Source of the DNA: Solibacillus sp. FSL W7-1464
GTDB lineage: Bacteria > Bacillota > Bacilli > Bacillales_A > Planococcaceae
Length of the DNA stretch: 64,000 nt
Direction of reading: 5' to 3'
Assembly: GCF_038004425.1 (NCBI RefSeq)
Contig: NZ_JBBORC010000001.1
Coordinates: 1,961,001 to 2,025,000, forward strand
The position numbers and the translations under genes were made by a program. The notes beneath the pieces are model-generated. The model searched no databases, was not told the origin of the DNA, and saw only the letters and a list, made by a program, of their open reading frames with translations. This document shows, one piece after another, positions 50,519 to 59,348 of this stretch (its first letter is position 1; each line of letters begins with the position of its first letter).

Positions 50519-50792
50519 TCAAACATCCTCCTGCATTAGAAAGTCATTTCCAATTGGTTTTATGAAATAAATTGGAGAGACGAGAGAGGAACTTATGCTT
50601 AAGTTCATTTTCCATTAAAATCTATTTCACACAATAAGTGTAACATAATATTTTTAAAATATAGAATATTTTGGCATGTAATATATTTTCCGATTTTCCT
50701 AATATAATTAGATGTTCTCATTATTCGCTATAGTTAATATGACATAAATAAAATTAACTATATTTTCCTACACTACCGTCGCGTAAATATTT

Positions 50793-52135
50793 ACTGAATT
50801 TTCTGTTTTCTAACTTTCCCTTTTGAGAAGAAAAACGAAGACACGCAAGTAGAGGTAGTAAACATCCATTTTTTTACTATATCCTTTGGCGAGGGCGACA
50901 GAAATGTGAAACTCTTTATGGGACGGCATTTCCTTTGATTTTTCGAATCCAAATTTTCGCTGGTTTCCATAGGGCTGCTTTTAAATACCGACTGATTTGT
51001 AAGTATGTCCGTGAACTATTTGTATGGAGCTGAGCCAGTACGTTTAAGCAGTAGACGATCATCGCGATATACACTTGATTATGCACAGCTTGTTCACTTT
51101 GCCCATAAAACTTTTTAATGTTTAAGTGCTGTTTCATCCATTTGAAGAACAGCTCGATGGCCCAGCGTGATTTGTACAACTCAGCGATTTCGTCTGCACT
51201 TAAATCAAAACGATTCGTAATCAAATGTAGCTCATTTCCCTTTGAATCCAGTACTTTGATGAGACGAAAGGCATTTTCGGCACGATTTTGCGTCGTACCA
51301 ATCAGAATCATTTCATCGGATAATACCGCTGAATTTTCGGGTAGCTCAAATGGCTCTATCACACGTGTGACAGCGTTTTTGCGCAAGCGTGAGACAAAGA
51401 AATAGCCGTCGTCTGTCATGCGGTCGAATCGCTCATAATCTAAGTAACCTCGGTCGAACACGTACATGCATTCTTTGTCGTCAATTAGCACTTCTAATTG
51501 GCCTCGATCATGTTCTTTTGCGTTTGTCAGCACGGCTTTGTCAGGATACGAACAGCCCTTTTCTAAGTAAACCAGACGTAAATGGAGTTTGATTCCCGAC
51601 TTTGTTTTACGGAATTCAGCCCATTTGTGATTGTTCAAATTCAATGGCAACGTACTCGAGTCGATAATTTTGAGTGGTGTCGTCACTTTTCGACGTTGTT
51701 CAAAATGTGATTTCTCATGAATTTGTGCGACTAAATCGAGAAATACCTGCTGGAACACATCTGTCGGCACTTGATTTAACCGACGCCCTAACTGTGAAAA
51801 GCTAATTGATTCTAAATCCGTCGCTTTTTGAAGGTCGTCTGAAAATAATGTATCACTGACAGCACGCAGACTTTCGGTTTCATTCAGCTGCGCAAACAAC
51901 AATAATTTAAGAAATGAAACGACGTGTAACTTCTTTGTATAGTAATTTAATTGATAGAATTCAACCAATTCCTCTAATTTTGTCGAGGTAATAGGGGAAA
52001 ACCATTGTTCAAATGATGTTTTTCGTGTAAACTTATCCATGCGATTGTCCTTTATTTTGGATTTGGATGGTTTACTACCGCCCAACCATTATAAAGGATT
52101 TTTTTGTGCCTGGATTATATTGCAGAAAATTCAGT
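50793..52135 (-). mobile_element. IS4-type insertion sequence (about 1.34 kb)
   Basis: The transposase gene is flanked by a 13-base perfect inverted repeat, ACTGAATTTTCTG at 50793-50805 and its complement at 52123-52135. A subterminal imperfect repeat (GGTAGTAAAC/ATCC) is also present at both sides. No unambiguous target duplication could be read because both flanks are runs of A and T. The element sits between the TraB-family gene and a YusW-like lipoprotein gene. Confidence 0.75.
50916..52040 (-). CDS. IS4-family transposase
   Basis: A DDE transposase of about 374 residues. Catalytic aspartates are in KIIDSSTLPL and YVFDRGYLDY, and the C-terminal IS4 signature Y-x2-R-x3-E-x6-K reads YKSRWAIELFFKWMK. 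All appear intact, so the element may be active. The ATG at 52040 (MDKFTRKTSFEQ) with AAAGGA 8 bases upstream is preferred over a start at 52085. Confidence 0.9.
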   Translation of the reverse strand: MDKFTRKTSFEQWFSPITSTKLEELVEFYQLNYYTKKLHVVSFLKLLLFAQLNETESLRAVSDTLFSDDLQKATDLESISFSQLGRRLNQVPTDVFQQVFLDLVAQIHEKSHFEQRRKVTTPLKIIDSSTLPLNLNNHKWAEFRKTKSGIKLHLRLVYLEKGCSYPDKAVLTNAKEHDRGQLEVLIDDKECMYVFDRGYLDYERFDRMTDDGYFFVSRLRKNAVTRVIEPFELPENSAVLSDEMILIGTTQNRAENAFRLIKVLDSKGNELHLITNRFDLSADEIAELYKSRWAIELFFKWMKQHLNIKKFYGQSEQAVHNQVYIAMIVYCLNVLAQLHTNSSRTYLQISRYLKAALWKPAKIWIRKIKGNAVP

Positions 52136-52258
52136 TTTATTTATAGCGTTGAATTATTTTAATGCGACGCTAGTGATTTTCCTAAATAATATTAAGTTGA
52201 TTAATTTTTAGCTAATCGGGTAATTTAACAGTAGTTATAAGAAAGGTGGTTACCATTC

Positions 52259-52735
52259 ATGAAAAAATTTGCATTGTTTTGCGCCTTAAGTACAACTGCA
52301 TTATTAGTAGGCTGTGGTGACAGCGAAGAAGCAACCAACTTACCTGATAATGCGCCGACGGAACAAAATACGATGAATCAGACAAGTACTGTTACCGACA
52401 CTTCGGATGCCCCATTTAACTTTACTCACTTTGATTTGGATATTCAGTATGCGGATGATAAAAGCTATGAAGTGAGTTATGAAAATGAAGCATCACGAGC
52501 GGAAGCACAAATTGAAGATGAAGTAAATAAGACAAAAATGGAAGGTAATGAGGCAACAAACAAATTGGTGCCGATTTTTGAAAGCTTCACATTTGACGCT
52601 AACACTGACAATGAAGCAGTTATAGATGAAGTACTTCAGAAATTTGAACAACCTGACAGTTACTTGGAAGTGGAAATAGAAATTAAGTATGTTGATGGTA
52701 CAGTAAAAGAATACCGACGTGCCGGACAGCAATAA
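52259..52735 (+). CDS. YusW-like lipoprotein
   Basis: A 158-residue protein with a signal peptide and lipobox LLVGC (Cys19), a Thr/Asn/Asp-rich spacer and a C-terminal domain of the YusW type (FNFTHFDLDIQYADDKSYEVSYEN ... VEIEIKYVDGTVKEYRR). The function is unknown. An AAAGGTGG ribosome binding site precedes the ATG, and a terminator follows. Confidence 0.85.
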   Translation: MKKFALFCALSTTALLVGCGDSEEATNLPDNAPTEQNTMNQTSTVTDTSDAPFNFTHFDLDIQYADDKSYEVSYENEASRAEAQIEDEVNKTKMEGNEATNKLVPIFESFTFDANTDNEAVIDEVLQKFEQPDSYLEVEIEIKYVDGTVKEYRRAGQQ

Positions 52736-52809
52736 TAAAAAGTATATTGAAAAAGAAGTAGATAGTTCAAATCCCCCTTTTAATAGAAAATCTTTTTTCA
52801 TTTAGTAAC

Positions 52810-52845
52810 AAATGCCGTTTTCTCAATGAGAAAACGGCATTTTTA
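52810..52845 (+). terminator. Terminator of the YusW-like gene
   Basis: The stem AAATGCCGTTTTCTC with its complement and a 3-base loop is followed by TTTTT. Confidence 0.92.
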
Positions 52846-53382
52846 ATTAACTTTTAAAAACATATAGCAATAATTTATTCCTCCAGCAATGCAAAAGCAT
52901 CACTTAAGATATAGTATCTGTCCAATATAGATAAATATTTCTTTTTTAAGTTATATCGCTTTTATTTTTGCTATATATTCCATATAATTTTGAAGCTGTA
53001 AGTATAAATAACTTCCGATTATTGCTCCTTTACGGGAGATCATAAAATGGTCTCTATCGAAGAAAAGCTAACACCGTTCTGCGACTTTTACTGTTTTAGA
53101 TAATTCGCATTTTGTACTCCTTGTAATTTAAATACCTTTGAATAACCTCTTCCTGAAAATGTTCTATACAGTTTAGCGTGAAGCTTTTAAATGTTTGGAT
53201 ATTTACCATTTTTTATTGAATACTTTTAATACCTCTACATTTTCATTACGTTTTATGATTAAATATAATTAATATCGAAAATAGTATTTTTTTATCATAT
53301 AGTGTAAAATTCGGTTGACAAGCAAATGTTAATTTCTTATTTATCAATGAAGTGGATTTTATAGAGGGATGGTGGAAAAATT
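52846..53382 (+). promoter_or_regulatory. Intergenic region with the promoter of the GGDEF-EAL gene
   Basis: About 540 bases without a gene. TTGACA (53315-53320), a 17-base spacer and TATTTA (53338-53343) form a plausible promoter about 40 bases upstream of the PAS-GGDEF-EAL gene. I looked for a c-di-GMP riboswitch (GEMM) core and did not find one. The rest is A/T-rich and featureless. Confidence 0.4.
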
Positions 53383-55890
53383 ATGGAAAATGATTTGAAC
53401 TATCATAAATTCAACCAATTATTTTTGGGTCGAAATCTCAATCAGGAAGTGAATAAAGACTTTTTCAACTATTTCACATCTCTTACGAATAATCATCCGA
53501 ATATTGTTATTGTATTATCTAAATTCGGTGAAGTACTTTCATTAAATTATAAAAAAATCCATACACTACTCGGTAAGCCGATTATAGATGATAAAGATTT
53601 ACTGCAGTTTGTTTACGGAAATAACTTACATTTACTCAAAAACACTTTCAATAAAACATTACAAGGCCATACTGAAAAATGTAATATTGAAATAAAAAAT
53701 AATTTTAATCAAAAATTATTCCTCGATCTTACTTTCATACCAATTATTATTGAAGAAGAAATTGTCGGTATTTATTTAATCGTTACCGACAATACAGATA
53801 AAACTTTGATGAAACAAGAATTAATGCAATGGGAAAATCATTTAAACTACGCACAGCAAATAGCTGAAATCGGAAGCTGGGAATATCTTTTCAGCGAAGA
53901 TAAACTCATCTGTTCCAAAAATTTTTATAATATGTTTGGACTGGGCTATCAAAAATCTATAAGTATTGATGAGCCGTTTAAACAGATACATCCGGATGAT
54001 TTGGACCTCTCTATCCAATATTTAAATAAAGCGATTAATGATGGTGAAAACTATACGCATAAAGTCCGTGTTTATCATAGAAAGACAAATGAGTTAAAAC
54101 ATTTCAAAGTACATGCAGAGGTGTTTTGTGAAGAAGGAAAGCCAGCTAAAATCTTCGGCATCATTAAAGATGAAACATATCAAATATTGCTGAAAAAACA
54201 GCTGATCGAACAGAATGAAGGCTATAAGTCAATTTTTGATAATCTCACTTCTGGAATTTGGATGCGGAAACAAATAGGCGGTAAATTCCTCTTTGCTTCT
54301 AAAGGATTGGAAGACATATTGGAGATCCCCCTATCCACTCTATATGAGGATTCAAAAGCCTGGTATAACATGATCCAGCCCATCCATTTACAAGAGTTGG
54401 AAAACGGTAAAAAGAAAATGATGAACGGGCAAAGTTTCCAGTGGATCTATCGGATTAACTCCGGAAACGGCACAACTAAGTGGCTGCTTGAAGAAGTTGT
54501 CCCCCGTCTTGATGATCATGGCCAAATAACGAACATATTCGGTTTAGTTACGGATATTACTTATGAAATAGAAAAAGAACATCAAATAAACTATCTATCC
54601 AACTACGATAATCTCACAGGCTTGCCAAATCAGCAAAGTCTATTCAAAAAATTGGATGACATGTGCGAGACTGATGATCCATATGCCATTCTTTATTTCG
54701 ACCTGGACCGCTTTAATATCATCAATGATTCACTTGGTTATTTTATCGGGGATGAAACTTTAAAATACGTTGCAAACCGCCTTGAAAAAATAATGCCTAA
54801 AGACAGTTATCTAGCGCGTTTGAGCAGCAATGATTTTATTATGATCATAAAAAATTTCGAAAATAAAAAAGAAGTGATTCAATATGCCAAAACAATCATC
54901 AAAAAAATTAGAGAACCGTTCACCATCCAGGATTATGAGTTAAATATTTCGACTAGTATCGGCATTACCTTCTATCCCGAAGAAGGAAGGGAAAAATTGA
55001 CCCTATTGAAAAATGCTCACACAGCACTTTATAAAGCTAAAAAGGAAGGAAAAAGTACTTATCAGCTTTCTTCTGATGAAGGTGATCTATCAACTTATAA
55101 AAAGTATGCATTGGATCGCGATATGCGAAAAGCGATTTCAAATGAGGAATTTGAGTTGCATTTCCAGCCGCAAGTAGAAACAGGCACTGGTTCTCTTTGC
55201 GGAGCCGAAGCATTAATTCGCTGGAACCATAAAGAATGGGGATTAGTCTCTCCCGGTGAATTTATTCCACTTGCGGAAGAAAACCATATGATCAATGGGA
55301 TAACTGATTGGGTGATTGAAAAGGTATGCCAGCTTCTTAAAGAATGGAAAGAAAAAGGACTGCCTATCATTCCAATAGCAATTAATATCCCACCTATCCG
55401 ATTTATGAAAAAAGGGTTGTATCAACATGTGAAAACACAATTGGAATATTACGGCATTGATCCGTTCTATTTGGAATTCGAAATTACAGAAGATACGTTG
55501 CTGAATATAGAATCAAGTGTATATTCAACGATTCAAAGCTTAAAAGAGCTCGGGATCCGGATTGCGGTTGACGATTTTGGTACGGGCTATGCATCTTTAG
55601 CTTCGATTCGAATGTTTAAACCGAATAAAATTAAAATCGATAAAATATTTATAGATAATATTAATAATGAGGATAAAGTAGATAACGGCATTATTTGCGC
55701 TACGTTGCACTTAGCGAAATCGTTGGAGATGAATGTAGTTGCTGAAGGTGTGGAAGAATTTGAACAGCTTAAATTTCTCAAGAAAAACGATTGTGATGTC
55801 ATTCAAGGGTATTTATTTTCCAAACCCGTTAAAAAAGAAGAGTTCGAAAATATCCTGAGAGCCGGTTATCTATCTCCTCAAGTTTCATAA
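53383..55890 (+). CDS. PAS-GGDEF-EAL protein, probably a c-di-GMP phosphodiesterase
   Basis: An 835-residue soluble protein with PAS-like regions at about 35-140, 155-270 and 285-395, a GGDEF domain (about 403-565) and an EAL domain (about 580-828). The GGDEF signature is degenerate (SSNDF, 481-485), so cyclase activity is unlikely and a GTP-sensing role is possible. The EAL domain keeps the key residues: EAL 609-611, N668, E700 (FEITE), DD 730-731 (DDFGTGYASL), the IKIDK lysine and E788 (AEGVEE). It should therefore hydrolyse c-di-GMP. It is the functional counterpart of the active cyclase at 10234. Confidence 0.93.
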   Translation: MENDLNYHKFNQLFLGRNLNQEVNKDFFNYFTSLTNNHPNIVIVLSKFGEVLSLNYKKIHTLLGKPIIDDKDLLQFVYGNNLHLLKNTFNKTLQGHTEKCNIEIKNNFNQKLFLDLTFIPIIIEEEIVGIYLIVTDNTDKTLMKQELMQWENHLNYAQQIAEIGSWEYLFSEDKLICSKNFYNMFGLGYQKSISIDEPFKQIHPDDLDLSIQYLNKAINDGENYTHKVRVYHRKTNELKHFKVHAEVFCEEGKPAKIFGIIKDETYQILLKKQLIEQNEGYKSIFDNLTSGIWMRKQIGGKFLFASKGLEDILEIPLSTLYEDSKAWYNMIQPIHLQELENGKKKMMNGQSFQWIYRINSGNGTTKWLLEEVVPRLDDHGQITNIFGLVTDITYEIEKEHQINYLSNYDNLTGLPNQQSLFKKLDDMCETDDPYAILYFDLDRFNIINDSLGYFIGDETLKYVANRLEKIMPKDSYLARLSSNDFIMIIKNFENKKEVIQYAKTIIKKIREPFTIQDYELNISTSIGITFYPEEGREKLTLLKNAHTALYKAKKEGKSTYQLSSDEGDLSTYKKYALDRDMRKAISNEEFELHFQPQVETGTGSLCGAEALIRWNHKEWGLVSPGEFIPLAEENHMINGITDWVIEKVCQLLKEWKEKGLPIIPIAINIPPIRFMKKGLYQHVKTQLEYYGIDPFYLEFEITEDTLLNIESSVYSTIQSLKELGIRIAVDDFGTGYASLASIRMFKPNKIKIDKIFIDNINNEDKVDNGIICATLHLAKSLEMNVVAEGVEEFEQLKFLKKNDCDVIQGYLFSKPVKKEEFENILRAGYLSPQVS

Positions 55891-55914
55891 TTAATCATTG
55901 TTAGTATAAACAAA

Positions 55915-55953
55915 GAAACCGAAGCAGCTTTCCTTGCCGCTTCGGTTTTTTTA
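55915..55953. terminator. Bidirectional terminator between the EAL gene and the peptide-binding protein gene
   Basis: The stem AAACCGAAGC / GCTTCGGTTT is followed by TTTTT on the plus strand, with TTTCTTTG on the other. Confidence 0.88.
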
Positions 55954-55955
55954 TA

Positions 55956-57770
55956 TTATTTTGATTCGTTATAGGCTTTTAGGAATTCTTTCACTTTTGC
56001 ACTGTCTGCTTCCAGTTTTAAACCTGTGTCGATTAAAGGTGAAACTGTTGATACAGCCGGCTTTTTCTTACCTTGGTAGTAGCTGATGAACTCGTCTTGA
56101 TTGATCGAGTGAAGTACTGCTTTACGTAAGTCTGCAGATTTCGCCGTTTCACGACCGTTTGTATTGAACAATAAGTAAGATACGGCATTGCTGTCAGCTG
56201 TTTTTAATTGTAAGTTTTCATCGCCTTCCACTACATCTGTTTTTGTTTCAGGAACAGATTGTAATACGTGGATTTCACCATTACGCAATGCAGATAATGC
56301 ACTGTCATTGTCCTGGATGAAACGAACGCTGATGTTTTCAATTTTCGGCTCGTTTTCAGTTCCTGCCTGGTATGCAGGATTCTTCACAAATGTTGCTTCA
56401 TAATCGTTTTTCTTCACTAAAATATATGGACCAGATGCTGCTAAATGATTGGCATAGCTTGCGCCTTCAGTAACTGTCGATTGGTCACCGTAAGCGATAT
56501 CCGAGTTCAGGTCATAGCTTGCAACATCAAATGTATTCACTGCCGTTACCGCAGCTTCTGATACAATACCGCCAGATTGGTGCGCTAAGTAGTTTAATAC
56601 TTGCGGGAAAGGATTTGGCGTTGTCAATTTAACAACTTGGTATTTCCCTGCTGCATTGTCTACATCTTTTTCATCTGTCACAACTTCAGAAATCGCTGCA
56701 GGCAGTTCATCCGATAATTCTTCCAAAACAGACTTGCCATCTGCTGTTTTCACTGATTCCAACGAACTGATATCCGATACGATTTCTACTGTATCAATAT
56801 TTTCATGGATGGAATATGTGCGGTGATCCGGCACCGATGTTTCATCTTTAGCACGGTTTAATGAGAATACTACATCTTCTGCTGATACTAAATCCCCTGT
56901 ATCCACCGCTTTTTCACCTTCAACTTTTGCGAAGTTAATATCATCGCGCAGGACGAAATAATATTCTTCATTGTTTTCGGCAATTGCATGGTCGTATGAT
57001 AGTGAGCCATCTGATACGACTTCATCTGTATCCGATAAATTCACTAGGCGAACATACATATTCGTGTTCAATGTATTGATCGATCCATCGTTCGCCTTGA
57101 CCGGGTCAAGGGAAGTCAATGATGCCAAGGCTTGGTGAAGCACTAATGTTTCAGATGCATTTTTCCCTTCATCATTGAATGAAATCGTTTCCCATGCCTG
57201 AGCTCGTGATTTTGGCAGACGTACTGTGTCCGGATTAACTTCCGCTTTATAAATACCTTGGAATTTTTGAGAAATATATAATGGCGCAATATAGGCATTG
57301 TCGAATACTAAAGCTTGTTCCAGCTCTTTATATTTTTCCTTTGCTTCATCACCTGTTAATGTGCTTGCTTCATCGATTAATTTATCGACTGTTTCATCCG
57401 AAGTCCGGCTGTAGTCCCCGCCTGTTTTGAATAAGCCGCGTACCGCATAGTCCGGGTTACCAGTTACAGTCGTCCAGCTTGAAATGGCAATGTCAAAGTT
57501 GCCCGCATCCTGTTGTGCTGTAAATGAACCGTAATCCGGCTGAATATTCAGTTTTATATCGAAACCGTTCTTCACTAATTGGTCACGTACAATATTCATG
57601 TCCTGCTCCGAAGAGGACATACCAAGTAATTCGATGACTGGCTTTGCGCCAGCCGTTTCAGAAGTTGCTGAATCATTTTCTTTTACATCCGATTTTGTTT
57701 CAACACAGCCTGCTAAAGCTACTGCTGCCACAGTTGCTGTTGATGCTAACGTAAATAATTTTTTATTCAT
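55956..57770 (-). CDS. Circularly permuted oligopeptide-binding lipoprotein (SBP_bac_5)
   Basis: A 604-residue lipoprotein with a signal peptide and lipobox ALAGC (Cys22). The order of its parts is inverted relative to OppA/DppE proteins. Residues about 43-197 (VIELLGMSSSEQDMNIVRDQ, FDIAISSWTT, VDKLIDEAST, APLYISQKFQGIY) match the normal C-terminal lobe. Residues about 205-604 (ETLVLHQALASLTSLDP, FVLRDDINF, SAEDVVFSLNRA, ASGPYILVKKND, SYLLFNTNGR, LRKAVLHSINQDEF) match the normal N-terminal part and end where the other piece would begin. The ATG at 57770 has GGAGG upstream. It is the last gene of an oppB-oppC-oppA-like operon and should deliver peptides to that transporter. Confidence 0.9.
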   Translation of the reverse strand: MNKKLFTLASTATVAAVALAGCVETKSDVKENDSATSETAGAKPVIELLGMSSSEQDMNIVRDQLVKNGFDIKLNIQPDYGSFTAQQDAGNFDIAISSWTTVTGNPDYAVRGLFKTGGDYSRTSDETVDKLIDEASTLTGDEAKEKYKELEQALVFDNAYIAPLYISQKFQGIYKAEVNPDTVRLPKSRAQAWETISFNDEGKNASETLVLHQALASLTSLDPVKANDGSINTLNTNMYVRLVNLSDTDEVVSDGSLSYDHAIAENNEEYYFVLRDDINFAKVEGEKAVDTGDLVSAEDVVFSLNRAKDETSVPDHRTYSIHENIDTVEIVSDISSLESVKTADGKSVLEELSDELPAAISEVVTDEKDVDNAAGKYQVVKLTTPNPFPQVLNYLAHQSGGIVSEAAVTAVNTFDVASYDLNSDIAYGDQSTVTEGASYANHLAASGPYILVKKNDYEATFVKNPAYQAGTENEPKIENISVRFIQDNDSALSALRNGEIHVLQSVPETKTDVVEGDENLQLKTADSNAVSYLLFNTNGRETAKSADLRKAVLHSINQDEFISYYQGKKKPAVSTVSPLIDTGLKLEADSAKVKEFLKAYNESK

Positions 57771-57789
57771 GAAAAATTCCTCCAAAAAG

Positions 57790-59286
57790 TTAATTAGATT
57801 TTGGGTCCAATGCATCCCGCAGTCCATCGCCGAAAAAGTTGAACGATAAAACAAGCAGCATAATACATAGCCCCGGGAAAATCGCTAAATATGAATGTGA
57901 TTCTAAATACGTACTTCCAACTTTTAAAATATTGCCCCACTCCGGTATATGCGGTTCGATACCTAACCCGAGGAAGCTTAAACTACTAGTTGAAATAACA
58001 GCTCCTCCGATTGTTAATGTTGCTTTGACAATCATCGGTGCCAGCGCATTTGGAACGATATGCTTGAAAATAATCGAGCGGTCATTTGCCCCTAAAGCGC
58101 GTGCGGATTCAACAAATTCATAGTTTGAAATCTGAAGTACATTCGCCCTCATTGTCCGCGCATAAGTCGGGATAGCACCTACACTTAATGCGATAATCAA
58201 GTTTGTCGTATTCGCGCCAAATGCGGCAATAATCGCAATTGCCAGCAGAATTCCAGGAATCGCATATAAAATATCCAATGCACGCATAATCATATTGTCG
58301 GTATTTTTGCCGTAATAGCCGGAAATCGCACCAAGCGCCCCGCCGATGATCGCAGGGATGATCGTAGCACAAAAACCAACGATCAATGAAATTTGCGCAC
58401 CGAACACAATGCGTGAAAATAAATCCCGGCCGAAATTATCGGTACCTAACGGATATTCAAGCGTCGGTGTTTGCAGCAATACCGCATAATTGTTTTCCAC
58501 CGCAAAGTCATAATCGAATGTCCATGAGCTGACAACCGATAAACTGAACATGAAAACGATGAAAAACAGTCCGAATACCGCCATCGTATTCCGCAAAATC
58601 TTATTCCATGTTTTTTGCCATTTCTCTACTGCGGACGGATCTGCATTCCGCGCTTTACGGATTAACGTAATACCTAGTAACAGCGAGAAGAAATTGCCTG
58701 TCAAAGTTGGAATCAGCAGTACAATTCCAAGCGGCAGCATCCATTTCGGCGCTGTGTCAGGCGTGACATATTTCGCGATGAACAGCGCTGTTGCCAAATA
58801 CAGCAATGCGAGTAGAATGAAACCGCCCATAGCAATGACAAATGTATCGACTACATATGGTTTGAACAAATTAAATCCCGAAATCAGGATAATGAATATT
58901 TGCGTCATAAAAGCATAAACAGCAAAAGTATATTCTGCCGTTTTGTTTTTCGATGCGAGCATAAAACCGTATCCGGCAGCAAATACATTCCCGACGAAAA
59001 TTGTAAGTATCAGCGGGATACCAAGCAGGCGTGTACGCTTTGTCAGTTCCCGGTGCTCCGATAAATCCTTTTTAATAAGAAGTGATGTGAGCCAAACGTA
59101 AATCGTTGTACCAATATAAATCACAAAAAAACCAACTACATACGGACGCCAAACACCTTCTGAAAAATTAAAACTATAAAGTAAAAACAGCAATGAAAAA
59201 ATCGCAGAAAAAGCAATGGTAAACTGTGCATTTACATACTCTTGTGTTATTTTCAACAGCAGTTTTACGTCTGATATAAATTTCAC
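57790..59286 (-). CDS. Peptide ABC transporter permease (OppC/DppC type) with a multi-helix N-terminal extension
   Basis: A 498-residue membrane protein. The C-terminal 260 residues are a normal OppC-type permease: LGTDNFGRDLFSRIVFGAQIS, the EAA loop FVESARALGANDRSIIFKHIVPNAL and SFLGLGIEPHIPEWGNIL. The N-terminal ~235 residues are extra. They contain about six hydrophobic helices of unrecognised type, where typical OppC proteins of about 300 residues have only one helix before the core. Translation starts at GTG (59286) with AGGAGAGGG 7 bases upstream. It lies between the oppB-like and oppA-like genes. Confidence 0.9.
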   Translation of the reverse strand: MKFISDVKLLLKITQEYVNAQFTIAFSAIFSLLFLLYSFNFSEGVWRPYVVGFFVIYIGTTIYVWLTSLLIKKDLSEHRELTKRTRLLGIPLILTIFVGNVFAAGYGFMLASKNKTAEYTFAVYAFMTQIFIILISGFNLFKPYVVDTFVIAMGGFILLALLYLATALFIAKYVTPDTAPKWMLPLGIVLLIPTLTGNFFSLLLGITLIRKARNADPSAVEKWQKTWNKILRNTMAVFGLFFIVFMFSLSVVSSWTFDYDFAVENNYAVLLQTPTLEYPLGTDNFGRDLFSRIVFGAQISLIVGFCATIIPAIIGGALGAISGYYGKNTDNMIMRALDILYAIPGILLAIAIIAAFGANTTNLIIALSVGAIPTYARTMRANVLQISNYEFVESARALGANDRSIIFKHIVPNALAPMIVKATLTIGGAVISTSSLSFLGLGIEPHIPEWGNILKVGSTYLESHSYLAIFPGLCIMLLVLSFNFFGDGLRDALDPKSN

Positions 59287-59348
59287 GTCGTTACCCTCTC
59301 CTATGATTTTTTCATTTTCGAACGAATTCTCGGGTCAAAGAAAGCGTA

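Noticed and set aside
52846-53314. Possible c-di-GMP riboswitch before the EAL gene
   Set aside because: No GEMM core (GCAAA...GGGACGCAAAGC-like) is present.
55095-55802. Several minus-strand frames inside the EAL gene
   Set aside because: They are shadows of a strongly conserved coding sequence and lack ribosome binding sites.
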